Source of the DNA: Clostridiales bacterium
GTDB taxonomy: Bacteria > Bacillota > Clostridia > Christensenellales > Pumilibacteraceae
NCBI GenBank assembly: GCA_015055625.1
Contig: SVHU01000017.1
Location: 1-55,608 of the forward strand
Length of the DNA stretch: 55,608 nt
Reading direction: 5' to 3'
The translations under genes were made by a program, and so were the position numbers. Below the pieces are notes generated by a model. It saw nothing but the letters and a program-made list of their open reading frames with translations. It did no database searches and had not been told where the DNA came from. Below are positions 17,765 to 26,482 of the stretch, piece after piece (positions within the stretch are counted from its first letter, which is position 1; every line of letters starts with the position of its first letter).

Positions 17765-20188
17765 TTAGCCTACAATAATGTTGATAAGGCGAGAGGGAAT
17801 TACGATAGTCTTTCTTACGGTTTTGCCCGAGATTGCGGACTGTACCTTTTCGTCAGCAAGAGCGATAGCGGTGATTTCGTCGTTAGTTGCCTTTGTGGGG
17901 ATAACGATACGGGTTTTGATTTTGCTGTTGACCTGAACCGCAATTTCAATTTCGTCCTTTACAAGCTTGCTCTCGTCAGCTAAGGGGTAAGAAGCCTTGA
18001 ATACGGATTCTGTTCCGCCCAATTTTTCATTAAGCTCTTCAGCAAAGTGAGGAAGCATAGGAGCGATAACGATAATAAGCTTTTTGACAAGCGCAACGTA
18101 AAGCTCTTCGCTGATCTTGCCCTCGGTCTTGATAAACGTGTTAACACATTCCATAAGACGGGCTACTGCAGTGTTGAAAGAGAAAGAGTTAAGGTCGTTA
18201 GTAATTTGCTTAACAGCGTAGTTAAACGCGTATTCAAGCTCTTTTTCGCTGGCAGAGTCGGGATTGCACGTGCCGTAGTGGTTAGCCTTAAGGATAACTC
18301 TTTCGAGCTTGTCGAGGAACTTAACGATAGCCTTAATGCCGTCTTCGTTCCAAGGACCGCCCTCTACGTACGAGAAGCCGAACATAAGATAGAGTCTGAA
18401 TACGTCCGAACCAAACTCGCTGATGTATTTGTCGGGGTTTACAACGTTGCCACGGCTCTTGCTCATCTTTGTTCCGTCAGGACCTAAGATAAGACCTTGG
18501 TGAACAAGTTTTTTGAATGGCTCGTCAAAGTTGAGATATCCCATATCACGAAGCGCCTTTGTGATAAATCTGGCGTAAAGAAGGTGCATACAAGCGTGTT
18601 CTGCGCCACCAACGTAAGTGTCAACAGGTAGCATTTTGTTAATAAGCTCGCTGTCAAATGGCTTGTCTGCGTTCTTGTTGTCGGGATAACGGAGGTAGTA
18701 CCAGCTGGAGCATACGAAAGTATCGAGAGTATCGGGATCGCGTCTTGCGTCTTTTCCGCAGCAAGGACATTTAACGTTCATAAACTCTTCGCACTTAGCA
18801 AGCGGGGATTTTCCGTCGGGAGTAAAGTTTACGTTGTAGGGAAGCTCTACCGGTAAATCCTTTTCGGGCACAGGAACTGCTCCGCAAGAAGGACAGTGAA
18901 TCATAGGAATGGGAGCGCCCCAATAACGCTGACGGGAAACCGACCAATCTCTGAGTCTGTAATTAACTTTAATACCGCCCTTGTTTTCGCCCTCTAACTG
19001 CTTCAAGATTGCTAATTTTCCGCTTTCGCTATCCATTCCGTCAAACTTTCCGCTATTGCAAAGTACGCCGTACTCACAGTAGGGAAGGTCGTCGTTTTCG
19101 CCGTTTGCGGACTTGATAACGCGCTTAATGGGAAGATTGTACTTGGTTGCGAATGCAAAATCTCTCTCGTCGTGAGAGGGAACGCCCATTACGATACCAG
19201 TTCCATAAGAAGCAAGAACGTAGTCGGCAATCCAAATTTGCACCTTTTCGCCGTTTAGGGGATTGATAGCGTACGCGCCGGTGAATACGCCCGTCTTTTC
19301 CTTTACAGTAGACTGTCTTTCGATGTCGGACGCTTTTGCGGTTAACGCCTTGTATGCTTCCACTTCTTCGCGGTGTTCGTCGGTGGTAATTTCGTTTACC
19401 CAAGGATGTTCGGGCGCAAAGACTACGTACGATACGCCGTTAAGCGTGTCTGCGCGAGTGGTAAATACCCTGAAGGGCTTGCCGTTTTTAGCAAGTGTGA
19501 ACTCAACTTCACCGCCGATAGACTTGCCAATCCAGTTCTTTTGCATGGACTTGGTTTTTTCGGGCCAATCAATAGTGTCAAGCCCAGAAAGAAGCTCTTC
19601 GGCATAATCGGTGATTTTGAAGAACCACTGAGTCATTTCTTTACGAACGATATCCGTTCCGCATCTTTCGCAAGCGCCGTCAATAACCTGCTCGTTAGCA
19701 ATAACGGTTTGACAGGACGGACACCAGTTTACCAAAGAGAGCTTTTGATATGCAAGACCTTTTTTGTAAAGCTGTAAGAAAAGCCACTGCGTCCACTTGT
19801 AGTAGTCGGGATCGCAGGTATAAAGCTCGTGATTCCAATCAAACATTGCGCCCATGTTTTGGAGCTGTCTTTCCATGGTCGCGATATTTTTCATTGTGCT
19901 GTCTTTTGGATGGATTCCCGTCTTTATAGCGAAGTTTTCAGCGGGAAGACCAAACGCGTCAAAGCCCATAGGCTGAAAGAGTTCATAGCCCTGAAGCTTC
20001 TTAAAACGAGCGTACGTATCGGTAGGACCATAGTTGTACCAATGTCCCAAGTGAAGGTTAGAGCCCGAGGGGTATGAGAACATTTCAAGTACGTAAAATT
20101 TCTTCTTACCGCTGTTTGCGTCAAAGGAGTTGATCTCCTTATCTTTCCAAATTTTATTCCATTTTTCTTCTACGTAAACGTAATCCAT
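17765..20188 (-). CDS. leuS: Leucyl-tRNA synthetase
   Basis: LeuS charges tRNA-Leu with leucine. The 807-residue protein is of normal bacterial length. It has the class I signature HLGH (46-49), a KMSKS loop (TKMSKSRGN, about residue 573), zinc-type cysteine pairs (CPSC and CERC), the CP1 editing insertion in the first half and an anticodon-binding C-terminal domain. AGGAG lies seven bases before the ATG at 20188. A consensus promoter lies immediately upstream, overlapping the end of the EamA gene. I found no T-box leader, and only about 40 bases separate the promoter from the start, so control by uncharged tRNA-Leu at the leader is unlikely. Confidence 0.98.
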   Translation of the reverse strand: MDYVYVEEKWNKIWKDKEINSFDANSGKKKFYVLEMFSYPSGSNLHLGHWYNYGPTDTYARFKKLQGYELFQPMGFDAFGLPAENFAIKTGIHPKDSTMKNIATMERQLQNMGAMFDWNHELYTCDPDYYKWTQWLFLQLYKKGLAYQKLSLVNWCPSCQTVIANEQVIDGACERCGTDIVRKEMTQWFFKITDYAEELLSGLDTIDWPEKTKSMQKNWIGKSIGGEVEFTLAKNGKPFRVFTTRADTLNGVSYVVFAPEHPWVNEITTDEHREEVEAYKALTAKASDIERQSTVKEKTGVFTGAYAINPLNGEKVQIWIADYVLASYGTGIVMGVPSHDERDFAFATKYNLPIKRVIKSANGENDDLPYCEYGVLCNSGKFDGMDSESGKLAILKQLEGENKGGIKVNYRLRDWSVSRQRYWGAPIPMIHCPSCGAVPVPEKDLPVELPYNVNFTPDGKSPLAKCEEFMNVKCPCCGKDARRDPDTLDTFVCSSWYYLRYPDNKNADKPFDSELINKMLPVDTYVGGAEHACMHLLYARFITKALRDMGYLNFDEPFKKLVHQGLILGPDGTKMSKSRGNVVNPDKYISEFGSDVFRLYLMFGFSYVEGGPWNEDGIKAIVKFLDKLERVILKANHYGTCNPDSASEKELEYAFNYAVKQITNDLNSFSFNTAVARLMECVNTFIKTEGKISEELYVALVKKLIIVIAPMLPHFAEELNEKLGGTESVFKASYPLADESKLVKDEIEIAVQVNSKIKTRIVIPTKATNDEITAIALADEKVQSAISGKTVRKTIVIPSRLINIIVG

Positions 20189-20228
20189 TTTATTCTCCTG
20201 TTTTTCGGATTGAATTAATTTCTACGAA

Positions 20229-20257
20229 ATTATACTACTAAAAAAAGTTTATGTCAA
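20229..20257 (-). promoter_or_regulatory. Consensus promoter of leuS (minus strand)
   Basis: On the minus strand TTGACA (20252-20257) and TATAAT (20229-20234) are spaced by 17 bp. The -35 overlaps the stop codon of the upstream EamA gene. Confidence 0.88.
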
Positions 20258-21162
20258 TTATTTAAGGGCAATTGCGTATTTTTGTTTTGTTTCTTAATCT
20301 CGCTTATTAAGCTTGCTCCTATTATTAACACCGCGCCTATAACGCTAAAAATACTGAACTCCTCGCCAAGAGCGGTAAATGAAAGAATAACCGCTAAAGT
20401 GGGATCGATGTACGAAAATATCGCAACCGTATGCGACTTAAGCGTGCCAACTGACGCAAAATACAGTACGTAAGCTATGCCTGTATGTACAATGCCTGCG
20501 CATACTAATAAGCCGATAGAAAGTCCGTTTGCGCCGTAAAAAAGTGTTTTGTCGGTAATAAGCACGTAAGGTAATAAAACAAGCGAGGCAATTACTAGTT
20601 GTACGAAAGTTCTGTCAAAAGACGGAACTGAATTGCTTTTGCGGTTTAGGATAACCACGGTAGCGTATAGTAGCATTGCGCCAAGAGCTAGCGATATACC
20701 TATAAAGTTTATGGAAAATCCGCTTTCTATTACGCCAGAAACCAATACCATTCCAACAAGTGAAATAATAGCGCAAATTATGTGTTTTAAGGAAAGCTTG
20801 TCCTTAAAAAGAGGAACGGAAATAAAAATAACCAGCGTAGGAGCAAGATAATAAATAAGAGTTGCGGAGGCTACCGATAAGTATGAATACGCCTCAAACA
20901 ACAGTACCCAGTTAAAACCGAGAGCTAGCGAGGAAATTAGTAGCGGTATTGCGTTTTTCTTAATTTGCAAAAAATTTGGCTTAGTTCTTTTTATAAGCAT
21001 TATCACAAGCAGGAAAACTGAGCCTATAACCGCTCTAGAGAGTGCAATAAGAGAGGAAGAAAGATTTATGTAAAATCTAAGCAGTCCTATCGTTCCAAAA
21101 ATACTCATAGACGTTATTAGCATTATGACGGCAAGAGCCGTGTTTTTATTCGCGTTTTTCAT
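20254..21162 (-). CDS. EamA-family (drug/metabolite superfamily) transporter
   Basis: The 302-residue integral membrane protein has about ten predicted helices in two EamA repeats (first from LAVIMLITSMSIFGTIGLLR, second from NFIGISLALGAMLLYATVVI). The family exports amino acids or metabolites or moves nucleotide sugars. The substrate is unknown. The ATG at 21162 has no clear ribosome site. A TATGAT -10-like box at 21174-21179 (minus strand) would put the transcript start about five bases before the ATG, so the mRNA may be nearly leaderless. It shares an intergenic region with the divergent cyclophilin gene. Confidence 0.88.
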   Translation of the reverse strand: MKNANKNTALAVIMLITSMSIFGTIGLLRFYINLSSSLIALSRAVIGSVFLLVIMLIKRTKPNFLQIKKNAIPLLISSLALGFNWVLLFEAYSYLSVASATLIYYLAPTLVIFISVPLFKDKLSLKHIICAIISLVGMVLVSGVIESGFSINFIGISLALGAMLLYATVVILNRKSNSVPSFDRTFVQLVIASLVLLPYVLITDKTLFYGANGLSIGLLVCAGIVHTGIAYVLYFASVGTLKSHTVAIFSYIDPTLAVILSFTALGEEFSIFSVIGAVLIIGASLISEIKKQNKNTQLPLNN

Positions 21163-21212
21163 GTAAATATGTTATCATAAAAATTGCTATTTGTAAAACA
21201 AATCAGCGATAC

Positions 21213-21241
21213 TTGACATAAATAAACATAAGTGATATAAT
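21213..21241 (+). promoter_or_regulatory. Consensus promoter of the cyclophilin-DUF896 unit
   Basis: TTGACA (21213-21218) and TATAAT (21236-21241) are spaced by 17 bp. Confidence 0.88.
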
Positions 21242-21274
21242 TTGTTTGCAAAATTAAAAACGGAGAATAAAATC

Positions 21275-21778
21275 ATGACTAAAGTTCAAATAGAAATGGT
21301 TGACGGAAAAATTATTAACCTTGATCTTTTCGAAGATATTGCACCCATTACGGTAGAGAATTTTCTTTCATACGTAGACGAGGGATTTTATGACGGATTG
21401 TGCTTTCATAGAGTAATTGACGGATTTATGATTCAGGGCGGTGGCTTTGAGTGGAAGGACGGTCTTGTTCAAAAGCAAGGCAAGCCTGCAATTAAAGGAG
21501 AGTTTAAGATTAACGGTGTAGAAAACGATATTTCTCACGTGCCTGGAGTTATTTCGATGGCTCGTACAATGTTCAAAGACAGTGCAACTTCGCAGTTCTT
21601 TATTTGCGTAGATGACGCGTCCTTTTTAGACGGTCAGTACGCAGGTTTTGGAAAGGTATCTGACGAAGAAAGCCTTAATAATGCTATTAAAATTGGCAAG
21701 GTAGAAACAGGAAACTGGCAGTATTACGGTGACGTTCCTACTACCCCGGTTGTTATCAAAACGATAAGGAGAATATAA
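21275..21778 (+). CDS. Peptidyl-prolyl cis-trans isomerase, cyclophilin type
   Basis: The enzyme speeds proline isomerisation during folding. The 167-residue protein is a single cyclophilin domain with the catalytic Arg in FHRVIDGFMIQGG, and SQFFICVDDASFLDGQYAGFG forming the active-site pocket. No signal peptide is present, so it is cytoplasmic. I chose the ATG at 21275, nine bases after GGAG; an upstream in-frame start would lie at the -10 box. Its stop overlaps the ATG of the DUF896 gene by one base. Confidence 0.95.
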   Translation: MTKVQIEMVDGKIINLDLFEDIAPITVENFLSYVDEGFYDGLCFHRVIDGFMIQGGGFEWKDGLVQKQGKPAIKGEFKINGVENDISHVPGVISMARTMFKDSATSQFFICVDDASFLDGQYAGFGKVSDEESLNNAIKIGKVETGNWQYYGDVPTTPVVIKTIRRI

Positions 21779-21981
21779 TGCTCAACATAAAAAGAATAAA
21801 CGAGCTATATCATAAGAGCAAAACTCCCGAAGGACTAACCGAGGAGGAAAAGCAAGAGCAGGCAATTTTGCGCAGAGAGTATATCGATAGCGTAAAGGCG
21901 AGCTTTACTTCTCAAATGGGACCTAAGGAAGAGTGGATTCAACTTAGGAAAGAACAGGAAGCAAAAAAGAAAGGAAAGTAA
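21778..21981 (+). CDS. DUF896 family protein, YnzC-like
   Basis: The 67-residue protein matches the small Firmicutes DUF896 (UPF0291) family: KRINELYHKSKTPEGLTEEE is the conserved helical hairpin with LTEEEK. A lysine-rich tail follows. Family structures are two-helix bundles; SosA/YneB-region relatives are linked to the SOS response in Bacillus, but this member has no visible LexA-type site. The ATG overlaps the cyclophilin stop (TAATG), implying coupling. Confidence 0.85.
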   Translation: MLNIKRINELYHKSKTPEGLTEEEKQEQAILRREYIDSVKASFTSQMGPKEEWIQLRKEQEAKKKGK

Positions 21982-21991
21982 GAATTTTACT

Positions 21992-22019
21992 AAAAACCGC
22001 AATACGTGTTGCGGTTTTT
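21992..22019 (+). terminator. Terminator after the DUF896 gene
   Basis: AAAAACCGCAA pairs with TTGCGGTTTTT around TACGTG. Confidence 0.88.
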
Positions 22020-22116
22020 GTGTAGCTTTAAGATAAATTTTGAGTTTTTTGAGCAAACAGAAAAGTGACTAATTGTAAAAAAAGCGTTAATAATTTTCAA
22101 TAAAAGCTTTAAGAGG

Positions 22117-22145
22117 TTGACAAAACCGCATATTATATGTAAAAT
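22117..22145 (+). promoter_or_regulatory. Promoter of the kinase-PHP-membrane protein operon
   Basis: TTGACA (22117-22122) and TAAAAT (22140-22145) are spaced by 17 bp, about 28 bases before the kinase ATG. Confidence 0.8.
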
Positions 22146-22173
22146 ATTATACAGTAATTATTAAGGAGATTTT

Positions 22174-23250
22174 ATGACGGCAAAAGAGATTGCGGAAAAA
22201 TTTAAAATTGACGGTATGATACGAGAAGTAAGACCTTATGGCGACGGACATATCAACGATACTTTTTTGGTAAAAACCACTACTAAAAAGTACGTTATGC
22301 AAAGAATAAATACGTTTGTGTTTACCAATGCTGAAGTTTTAATGAGCAATATCGTAAACGTTACAACATATCTTAATAATCAAATTGATGCGCAACGCGG
22401 TGATCCACGTCAAAAAATTCAAATAATTAATACAGTGGATGGTAAGTATTATTATTCGTGCGAAGAGGGGTGCTTTAGAATGTACACCTATGCCGAACAT
22501 ACTCGCTCTGTAAACATTCCGCTAAGTAACGAGCATTTCAAAAAAGGCGCAATTTGTTTTGCAACGTTCGTAAAGTATTTGCTTGACTATCCTGCCGATA
22601 CGATAGTGGACGTTATTCCCGACTTTCACGATACTCGCTCTAGGTACAAAGCTTTTGAAAGCGCGGTAAAAGACGACGAGTTTGGACGGCTTGAGGGCGT
22701 AAAGGACTTAGTTGAGTTTGTAAAACAGCGCGAAAAATACGTGGGATTGCTTGTGGATAAACTTAAAAAAGGTCAGCTTCCTTATAGAGTTACTCACAAC
22801 GATACTAAGTTCAATAATTTGCTACTAGACGACGAAACTTATAACCCAGTCGCGGTTATAGATTTCGACACTATTATGAAAGGTACTATTTGTTACGATT
22901 TTGGTGACGCTATAAGAGCTGGATGTAACAGTGCGGAAGAGGACGAAGCAGATCTTAACAAGGTGTATTTCGATTTTGACAAGTACGAAGCGTTTGCAAA
23001 GGGTTATCTTAGCACGCTAGGACAGTTTATTACCGAAGAGGAAAAGGATAATCTTGCATTCTCGTGCATACTAATTACGCTAGAGTGCGGAATAAGGTTT
23101 CTTACGGACTACTTAAGAGGAGATTGTTACTTCAAGACGCATTATCCAAAGCAGAACGTATATAGAGCAAAAACTCAGTTCAAGCTCGTTATGGATATGG
23201 AACAACGTTTTGAGGAAATGAAGAGTATTATAGCACAAGCAACTTGTTAA
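22174..23250 (+). CDS. APH-fold sugar kinase, N-acetylhexosamine 1-kinase (NahK)-like
   Basis: The 358-residue protein has the aminoglycoside-phosphotransferase/choline-kinase fold: GHINDTFLVKT in the N-lobe, an invariant-Lys strand VMQRIN, the catalytic loop VTHNDTKFNNLLLDD (Brenner motif) and the metal-binding AVIDFDTI. Length and motifs match NahK, which phosphorylates the anomeric carbon of GlcNAc or GalNAc freed from mucin or milk glycans. The assignment is at family level: the partner lacto-N-biose phosphorylase and epimerase genes are not present here. It starts a three-gene operon with a PHP phosphoesterase 15 bases downstream and a membrane protein. Confidence 0.8.
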   Translation: MTAKEIAEKFKIDGMIREVRPYGDGHINDTFLVKTTTKKYVMQRINTFVFTNAEVLMSNIVNVTTYLNNQIDAQRGDPRQKIQIINTVDGKYYYSCEEGCFRMYTYAEHTRSVNIPLSNEHFKKGAICFATFVKYLLDYPADTIVDVIPDFHDTRSRYKAFESAVKDDEFGRLEGVKDLVEFVKQREKYVGLLVDKLKKGQLPYRVTHNDTKFNNLLLDDETYNPVAVIDFDTIMKGTICYDFGDAIRAGCNSAEEDEADLNKVYFDFDKYEAFAKGYLSTLGQFITEEEKDNLAFSCILITLECGIRFLTDYLRGDCYFKTHYPKQNVYRAKTQFKLVMDMEQRFEEMKSIIAQATC

Positions 23251-23265
23251 GTTAAGGAGGCTACA

Positions 23266-24003
23266 ATGTTTATTTACGAAATGCATACTCACAACCGTAT
23301 AGCTTCGCATTGCGGAAGATATACTCCCGAAGAGATAGTTAAAACTTATTTCGAACAGGGCTTTACCGGTATTTGCGTAACTGACCACTTTTTTAACGGA
23401 AACTGCGCAATAGACAGAAACTTGCCCTGGAAAGAGAGGGTAGAACAGTTTTGCTCAGGATATGAAAAGGTAAAAGAAGAGGGTGACAAGGTAGGGCTAA
23501 AAGTCTTCTTCGGCTTTGAATATTCAGTTAAAGGACAGGCTAAAGACAGTATGGTAGGAACCGATTTCCTTATATACGGTCTTGACAAAAACTGGCTACT
23601 TTCCAAAGACGAAAGCATTTTGGATATGAGTGTAAACGACTTTATGAAGATGGTGCGCAATGAGGGCGGTTTTGTAGTTCAGGCGCATCCGTTCCGCTTA
23701 GAGCTTAAATATATGGATCACATTTCGCTTTTCCCCAATTTTACGGACGGAGTAGAAGTGTTGAACGCATCGCCTAATACTATGGGTAGAGCTAATAAGC
23801 TAGCTAAAAAGTACGCGAAAGAATATAACTTTTATCGCATAGCAGGCTCGGACGCACATTCTAATAAGGACAGAGAGTATTTTGCTGTGCTCAAAACCGT
23901 AAACAAGGCGGAAACGATAGAAGAGCTTATTCGCGAGATAAAAGACAGAACTACTAAGGTTGCGATGAAGAAGAATAAGTTCTATCCCAACCAAGAAAAA
24001 TAA
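23266..24003 (+). CDS. PHP-domain metal-dependent phosphoesterase
   Basis: The 245-residue protein shows the polymerase and histidinol phosphatase (PHP) metal motifs in order: MHTHNR at the N-terminus, VTDHFF, FFGFEYSV, VQAHPFR and GSDAHSN. These would hold two or three metal ions for phosphate ester hydrolysis. Substrates in the family range from histidinol phosphate to nucleotides, and no residue here decides. AAGGAGG precedes the ATG closely. Its position after a sugar kinase suggests sugar-phosphate turnover, which is inference. Confidence 0.88.
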   Translation: MFIYEMHTHNRIASHCGRYTPEEIVKTYFEQGFTGICVTDHFFNGNCAIDRNLPWKERVEQFCSGYEKVKEEGDKVGLKVFFGFEYSVKGQAKDSMVGTDFLIYGLDKNWLLSKDESILDMSVNDFMKMVRNEGGFVVQAHPFRLELKYMDHISLFPNFTDGVEVLNASPNTMGRANKLAKKYAKEYNFYRIAGSDAHSNKDREYFAVLKTVNKAETIEELIREIKDRTTKVAMKKNKFYPNQEK

Positions 24004-24024
24004 TTTATAAAGGTAAGAAGATAA

Positions 24025-24732
24025 ATGAGTGACAAAACCTATTGGCTTAACAAACTAATCAAAAGACAGTATGCAAAAAGCGACTTTATCCGTGTAGACG
24101 GAGCAGGTACGCCTTCGTGGAATTCCACCGTAACCGTAATTTGCGTTGCAGTTATGATATTCGGACTTTTCTCGTACTTTATGAACGGAATGTCATTTAT
24201 GTGGATGCTTGTAACGATTGCCGGCGGTGTTTTAACCGTTGGTAGTATCGTGTTTGGAAAAATAATGGCGAGATCGGCGTTTAGCGAGTTTATATATCGT
24301 TATAACGGTAAGGATTTATTCTTCCAGTACATCGGCAAAAAACATATCGTGTTTGCTTGCGACGGAAAGATTTTCGAGTTTAAGGATAGAGAAGTAAAGA
24401 CTGTTGATAGCATTTATCGTCCTTACAATTCTATGACTACTGTGTGCGAAGTTTTGTATACCTCTCAAAACCGTAAAGGTGAAAACGTGTTCCATTTTGG
24501 CGAGGACGTAGTGGAGAAAGACGGTAAAAAGAAGGTTTATAAGTACAAGGTAAAGCTTAATAGAGAAAACAAAATGGAAAGCTATACCGTGAACGGTACT
24601 ACTATGACTTTTAGCTACGTAAGAAAGGGTGAAGTTAAGCTTGCAATGCCCATAATTTTATTTAACGAAATTCGTTCTGCAGGTATAGAACTTCCTGGCG
24701 ACGATGTTATTCAGCTTATCTATAACTATTAG
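24025..24732 (+). CDS. Hypothetical two-helix membrane protein
   Basis: I do not recognise a family. The 235-residue protein has a charged N-terminal segment, two predicted membrane helices (about residues 31-50 and 58-78) and a soluble, probably cytoplasmic, beta-rich domain of about 155 residues with FEFKDREVKTVDSIYRPYN. It lies 21 bases after the PHP gene and appears to be the last gene of that operon. Confidence 0.75.
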   Translation: MSDKTYWLNKLIKRQYAKSDFIRVDGAGTPSWNSTVTVICVAVMIFGLFSYFMNGMSFMWMLVTIAGGVLTVGSIVFGKIMARSAFSEFIYRYNGKDLFFQYIGKKHIVFACDGKIFEFKDREVKTVDSIYRPYNSMTTVCEVLYTSQNRKGENVFHFGEDVVEKDGKKKVYKYKVKLNRENKMESYTVNGTTMTFSYVRKGEVKLAMPIILFNEIRSAGIELPGDDVIQLIYNY

Positions 24733-24768
24733 TAATAGTGTTCATATAGTAGGTTTATATTAAAATGT

Positions 24769-24797
24769 TTGACAAAAATAAAAATTTGATATATACT
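24769..24797 (+). promoter_or_regulatory. Consensus promoter of dnaN
   Basis: TTGACA (24769-24774) and TATACT (24792-24797) are spaced by 17 bp. Confidence 0.85.
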
Positions 24798-24827
24798 TAC
24801 TAAGTAAAAAAATTAAGAGGTTTTGAT

Positions 24828-25934
24828 ATGAAACTTATATGTAATGGAAACGACCTTGCCGACGGAGTTGGTAAAGTTTATAAAGCAATCAGCGCAAGAT
24901 CCAATAACCCCATTTTGGAGGGTATTAAAATTAAGGCGGAAAGCGGTACTTTAACTCTTACTGCAACCGACTTGGAGCTTGCTATCGAAAAGGTAATTGT
25001 TGCCGACGTTAAAATCGAGGGCGAAACTGTTGTCCCCGGTAGATTTTTCAGTGAGTTTGTTAAAAAGCTTACCAAGGAAGAGATAGAACTTGTTGTGTCT
25101 GACAAAAGTCAGCTCAAAATCAAGTATACCGACTCCGAGGGTGTTTTGCAGTGCTTTGATTCTGCCGACTATCCCGAAATCAAAGAACTTTCTTCCGCTC
25201 AGTCTTTCGTTGTAAAGAGCGAGGATTTGCGCGACCTTGTAAACAAGATTGCGTTCTCCGTATCTGCTGATGATGCTCGTCCTATTCTTAAAGGCGTGCT
25301 TTTAGAGATTGGCGCAGATAGCATAACTGGCGTTGCGCTCGACGGCTACCGTCTTGCTCGCTCTATTAAGCCTATTATCAAAACGACTGGCGAAATGAGC
25401 GCTATCGTTCCTGCAAGATGCCTTACTGAGATTGCAAGACTTCTTGATAACGACGAAGACGAAGTATCGGTAAGTATTCAAAAGAATTACCTTATGGTAA
25501 ACCTTGGACACACCAAGATCACTTCTCGTCTTTTGGACGGTAATTTCCTTAATTACAGACAAATTATCCCCTCGTCGTTCAATACCGAAGTTACCCTTCC
25601 CAAAGAGCGTTTCGAGTCGGGCTTAGAGCGCGCTATGCTTCTTGCAAGAGCGGATAAAAACAACCTTGTTCGTTTTGATATTAAGGAAAATTATATGCAA
25701 CTTTCCTCCAACTGCGAAACTGGTAACATCGTAGAAAAAATCGTTATCCGCATGGATGGTCAGGACCTTGCTATCGCTTTCAACGCTAGATATTATATGG
25801 AACTTCTCCGCTACGTAGATACCGAAACGGTTACTATCAAGTTTACCGATCAAGTTTCTCCCTGTGTTGTTGTGCCTTCTGACGGAAAAGATGACTTTAT
25901 GTACCTTGTTCTCCCCGTTCGTTTGCTTGACTAA
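24828..25934 (+). CDS. dnaN: DNA polymerase III beta subunit (sliding clamp)
   Basis: The clamp tethers DNA polymerase III to DNA. The 368-residue protein has the normal length and three clamp domains of about 120 residues each. It starts MKLICNGNDLADGVGKVYKA, includes GVALDGYRLA, and ends VLPVRL, the typical clamp C-terminus with its MPVRL-like tail. AAGAGG precedes the ATG. The gene has its own promoter and stands alone: dnaA is not upstream and recF is not downstream, unlike the usual bacterial origin layout. A second promoter overlaps its stop codon and reads into the tRNA-Thr locus. Confidence 0.97.
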   Translation: MKLICNGNDLADGVGKVYKAISARSNNPILEGIKIKAESGTLTLTATDLELAIEKVIVADVKIEGETVVPGRFFSEFVKKLTKEEIELVVSDKSQLKIKYTDSEGVLQCFDSADYPEIKELSSAQSFVVKSEDLRDLVNKIAFSVSADDARPILKGVLLEIGADSITGVALDGYRLARSIKPIIKTTGEMSAIVPARCLTEIARLLDNDEDEVSVSIQKNYLMVNLGHTKITSRLLDGNFLNYRQIIPSSFNTEVTLPKERFESGLERAMLLARADKNNLVRFDIKENYMQLSSNCETGNIVEKIVIRMDGQDLAIAFNARYYMELLRYVDTETVTIKFTDQVSPCVVVPSDGKDDFMYLVLPVRLLD

Positions 25935-25955
25935 TTTAAAATAAAGGTGTATAAT
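25927..25955 (+). promoter_or_regulatory. Promoter overlapping the dnaN stop and reading into the tRNA-Thr array
   Basis: TTGACT (25927-25932) and TATAAT (25950-25955) are spaced by exactly 17 bp. The -35 overlaps the last codons of dnaN. Downstream lie only the 95-bp units and the tRNA. Confidence 0.75.
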
Positions 25956-25990
25956 ACCAAAGCAAGTGTGAAACTCCTTGCAAATTTATA

Positions 25991-26405
25991 AAGATATAAT
26001 GCTTAGAGAGATCTAAGTTTTATAAGCTGATGAGGGTTCAGGCGGACCAGCTGATTCGGTCATGTACGAATCCCAAAACTAAATAAAGATATACTGCTTA
26101 GAGAGATCTAAGTTTTATAAGCTGATGAGGGTTCAGGCGGACCAGCTGATTCGGTCATGTACGAATCCCAAAACTAAATAAAGATATAATGCTTAGAGAG
26201 ATCTAAGTTTTATAAGCTGATGAGGGTTCAGGCGGACCAGTTGATTCGGTCATGTACGAATCCCAAAACTAAATAAAGATATAATGCTTAACTTTGGTTA
26301 AGTTTTATATGCTGATGTGGGTTCAGTCGGACCAGTTGATTCGGTCATGTACGAATCCCAAAACAAAATAAAGATATAATGCTTAGAGAGATCTAAGTTT
26401 TATAT
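25991..26405 (+). repeat. Tandem 95-bp units with tRNA-Thr-like segments, ahead of the true tRNA
   Basis: Units begin at 25991, 26086, 26181, 26276 and 26371, with an exact 95-bp period. Each opens with AAGATATAAT, then a hairpin, then a segment that begins GCTGATG 35 bases into the unit. In units 1-4 this segment (from 26026, 26121, 26216, 26311) resembles the 5' half of tRNA-Thr but diverges after the D-arm and ends with a GATTCG/CGAATC hairpin. In unit 5 the same position holds the genuine tRNA. The leading hairpin is CTTAGA-GAGA-TCTAAG in units 1, 2, 3 and 5 and CTTAAC-TTTG-GTTAAG in unit 4, so two base pairs changed together. Confidence 0.9.
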
Positions 26406-26481
26406 GCTGATGTGGCTCAGTCGGTAGAGCAGCTGATTCGTAATCAGCAGGTCGCCGGTTCAAGTCCGGCCATCAGCTCCA
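26406..26481 (+). tRNA. tRNA-Thr (anticodon CGT)
   Basis: The cloverleaf closes fully. Acceptor GCTGATG pairs with CATCAGC, the D-arm is GGCTCAGTCGGTAGAGC-like, and the anticodon arm is GCTGA-TTCGTAA-TCAGC with anticodon CGT, which reads ACG threonine codons. The T-arm is CCGGTTCAAGTCCGG. CCA is encoded. It forms the last member of a 95-bp tandem array and is followed by its own terminator. Its 3' half is duplicated perfectly 175 bp downstream. Confidence 0.96.
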
Positions 26482-26482
26482 C

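Noticed and set aside
18047..18487. A 146-residue open frame antisense to leuS
   Set aside because: It lies wholly within leuS, has no ribosome site, and reflects codon use of the real gene.
20189..20253. A T-box leader for leuS
   Set aside because: The promoter leaves only about 40 bases of leader, and no specifier loop, T-box motif or terminator is present.
25991..26405. The 95-bp units as a CRISPR array
   Set aside because: Units are contiguous without variable spacers, and no cas gene is present.
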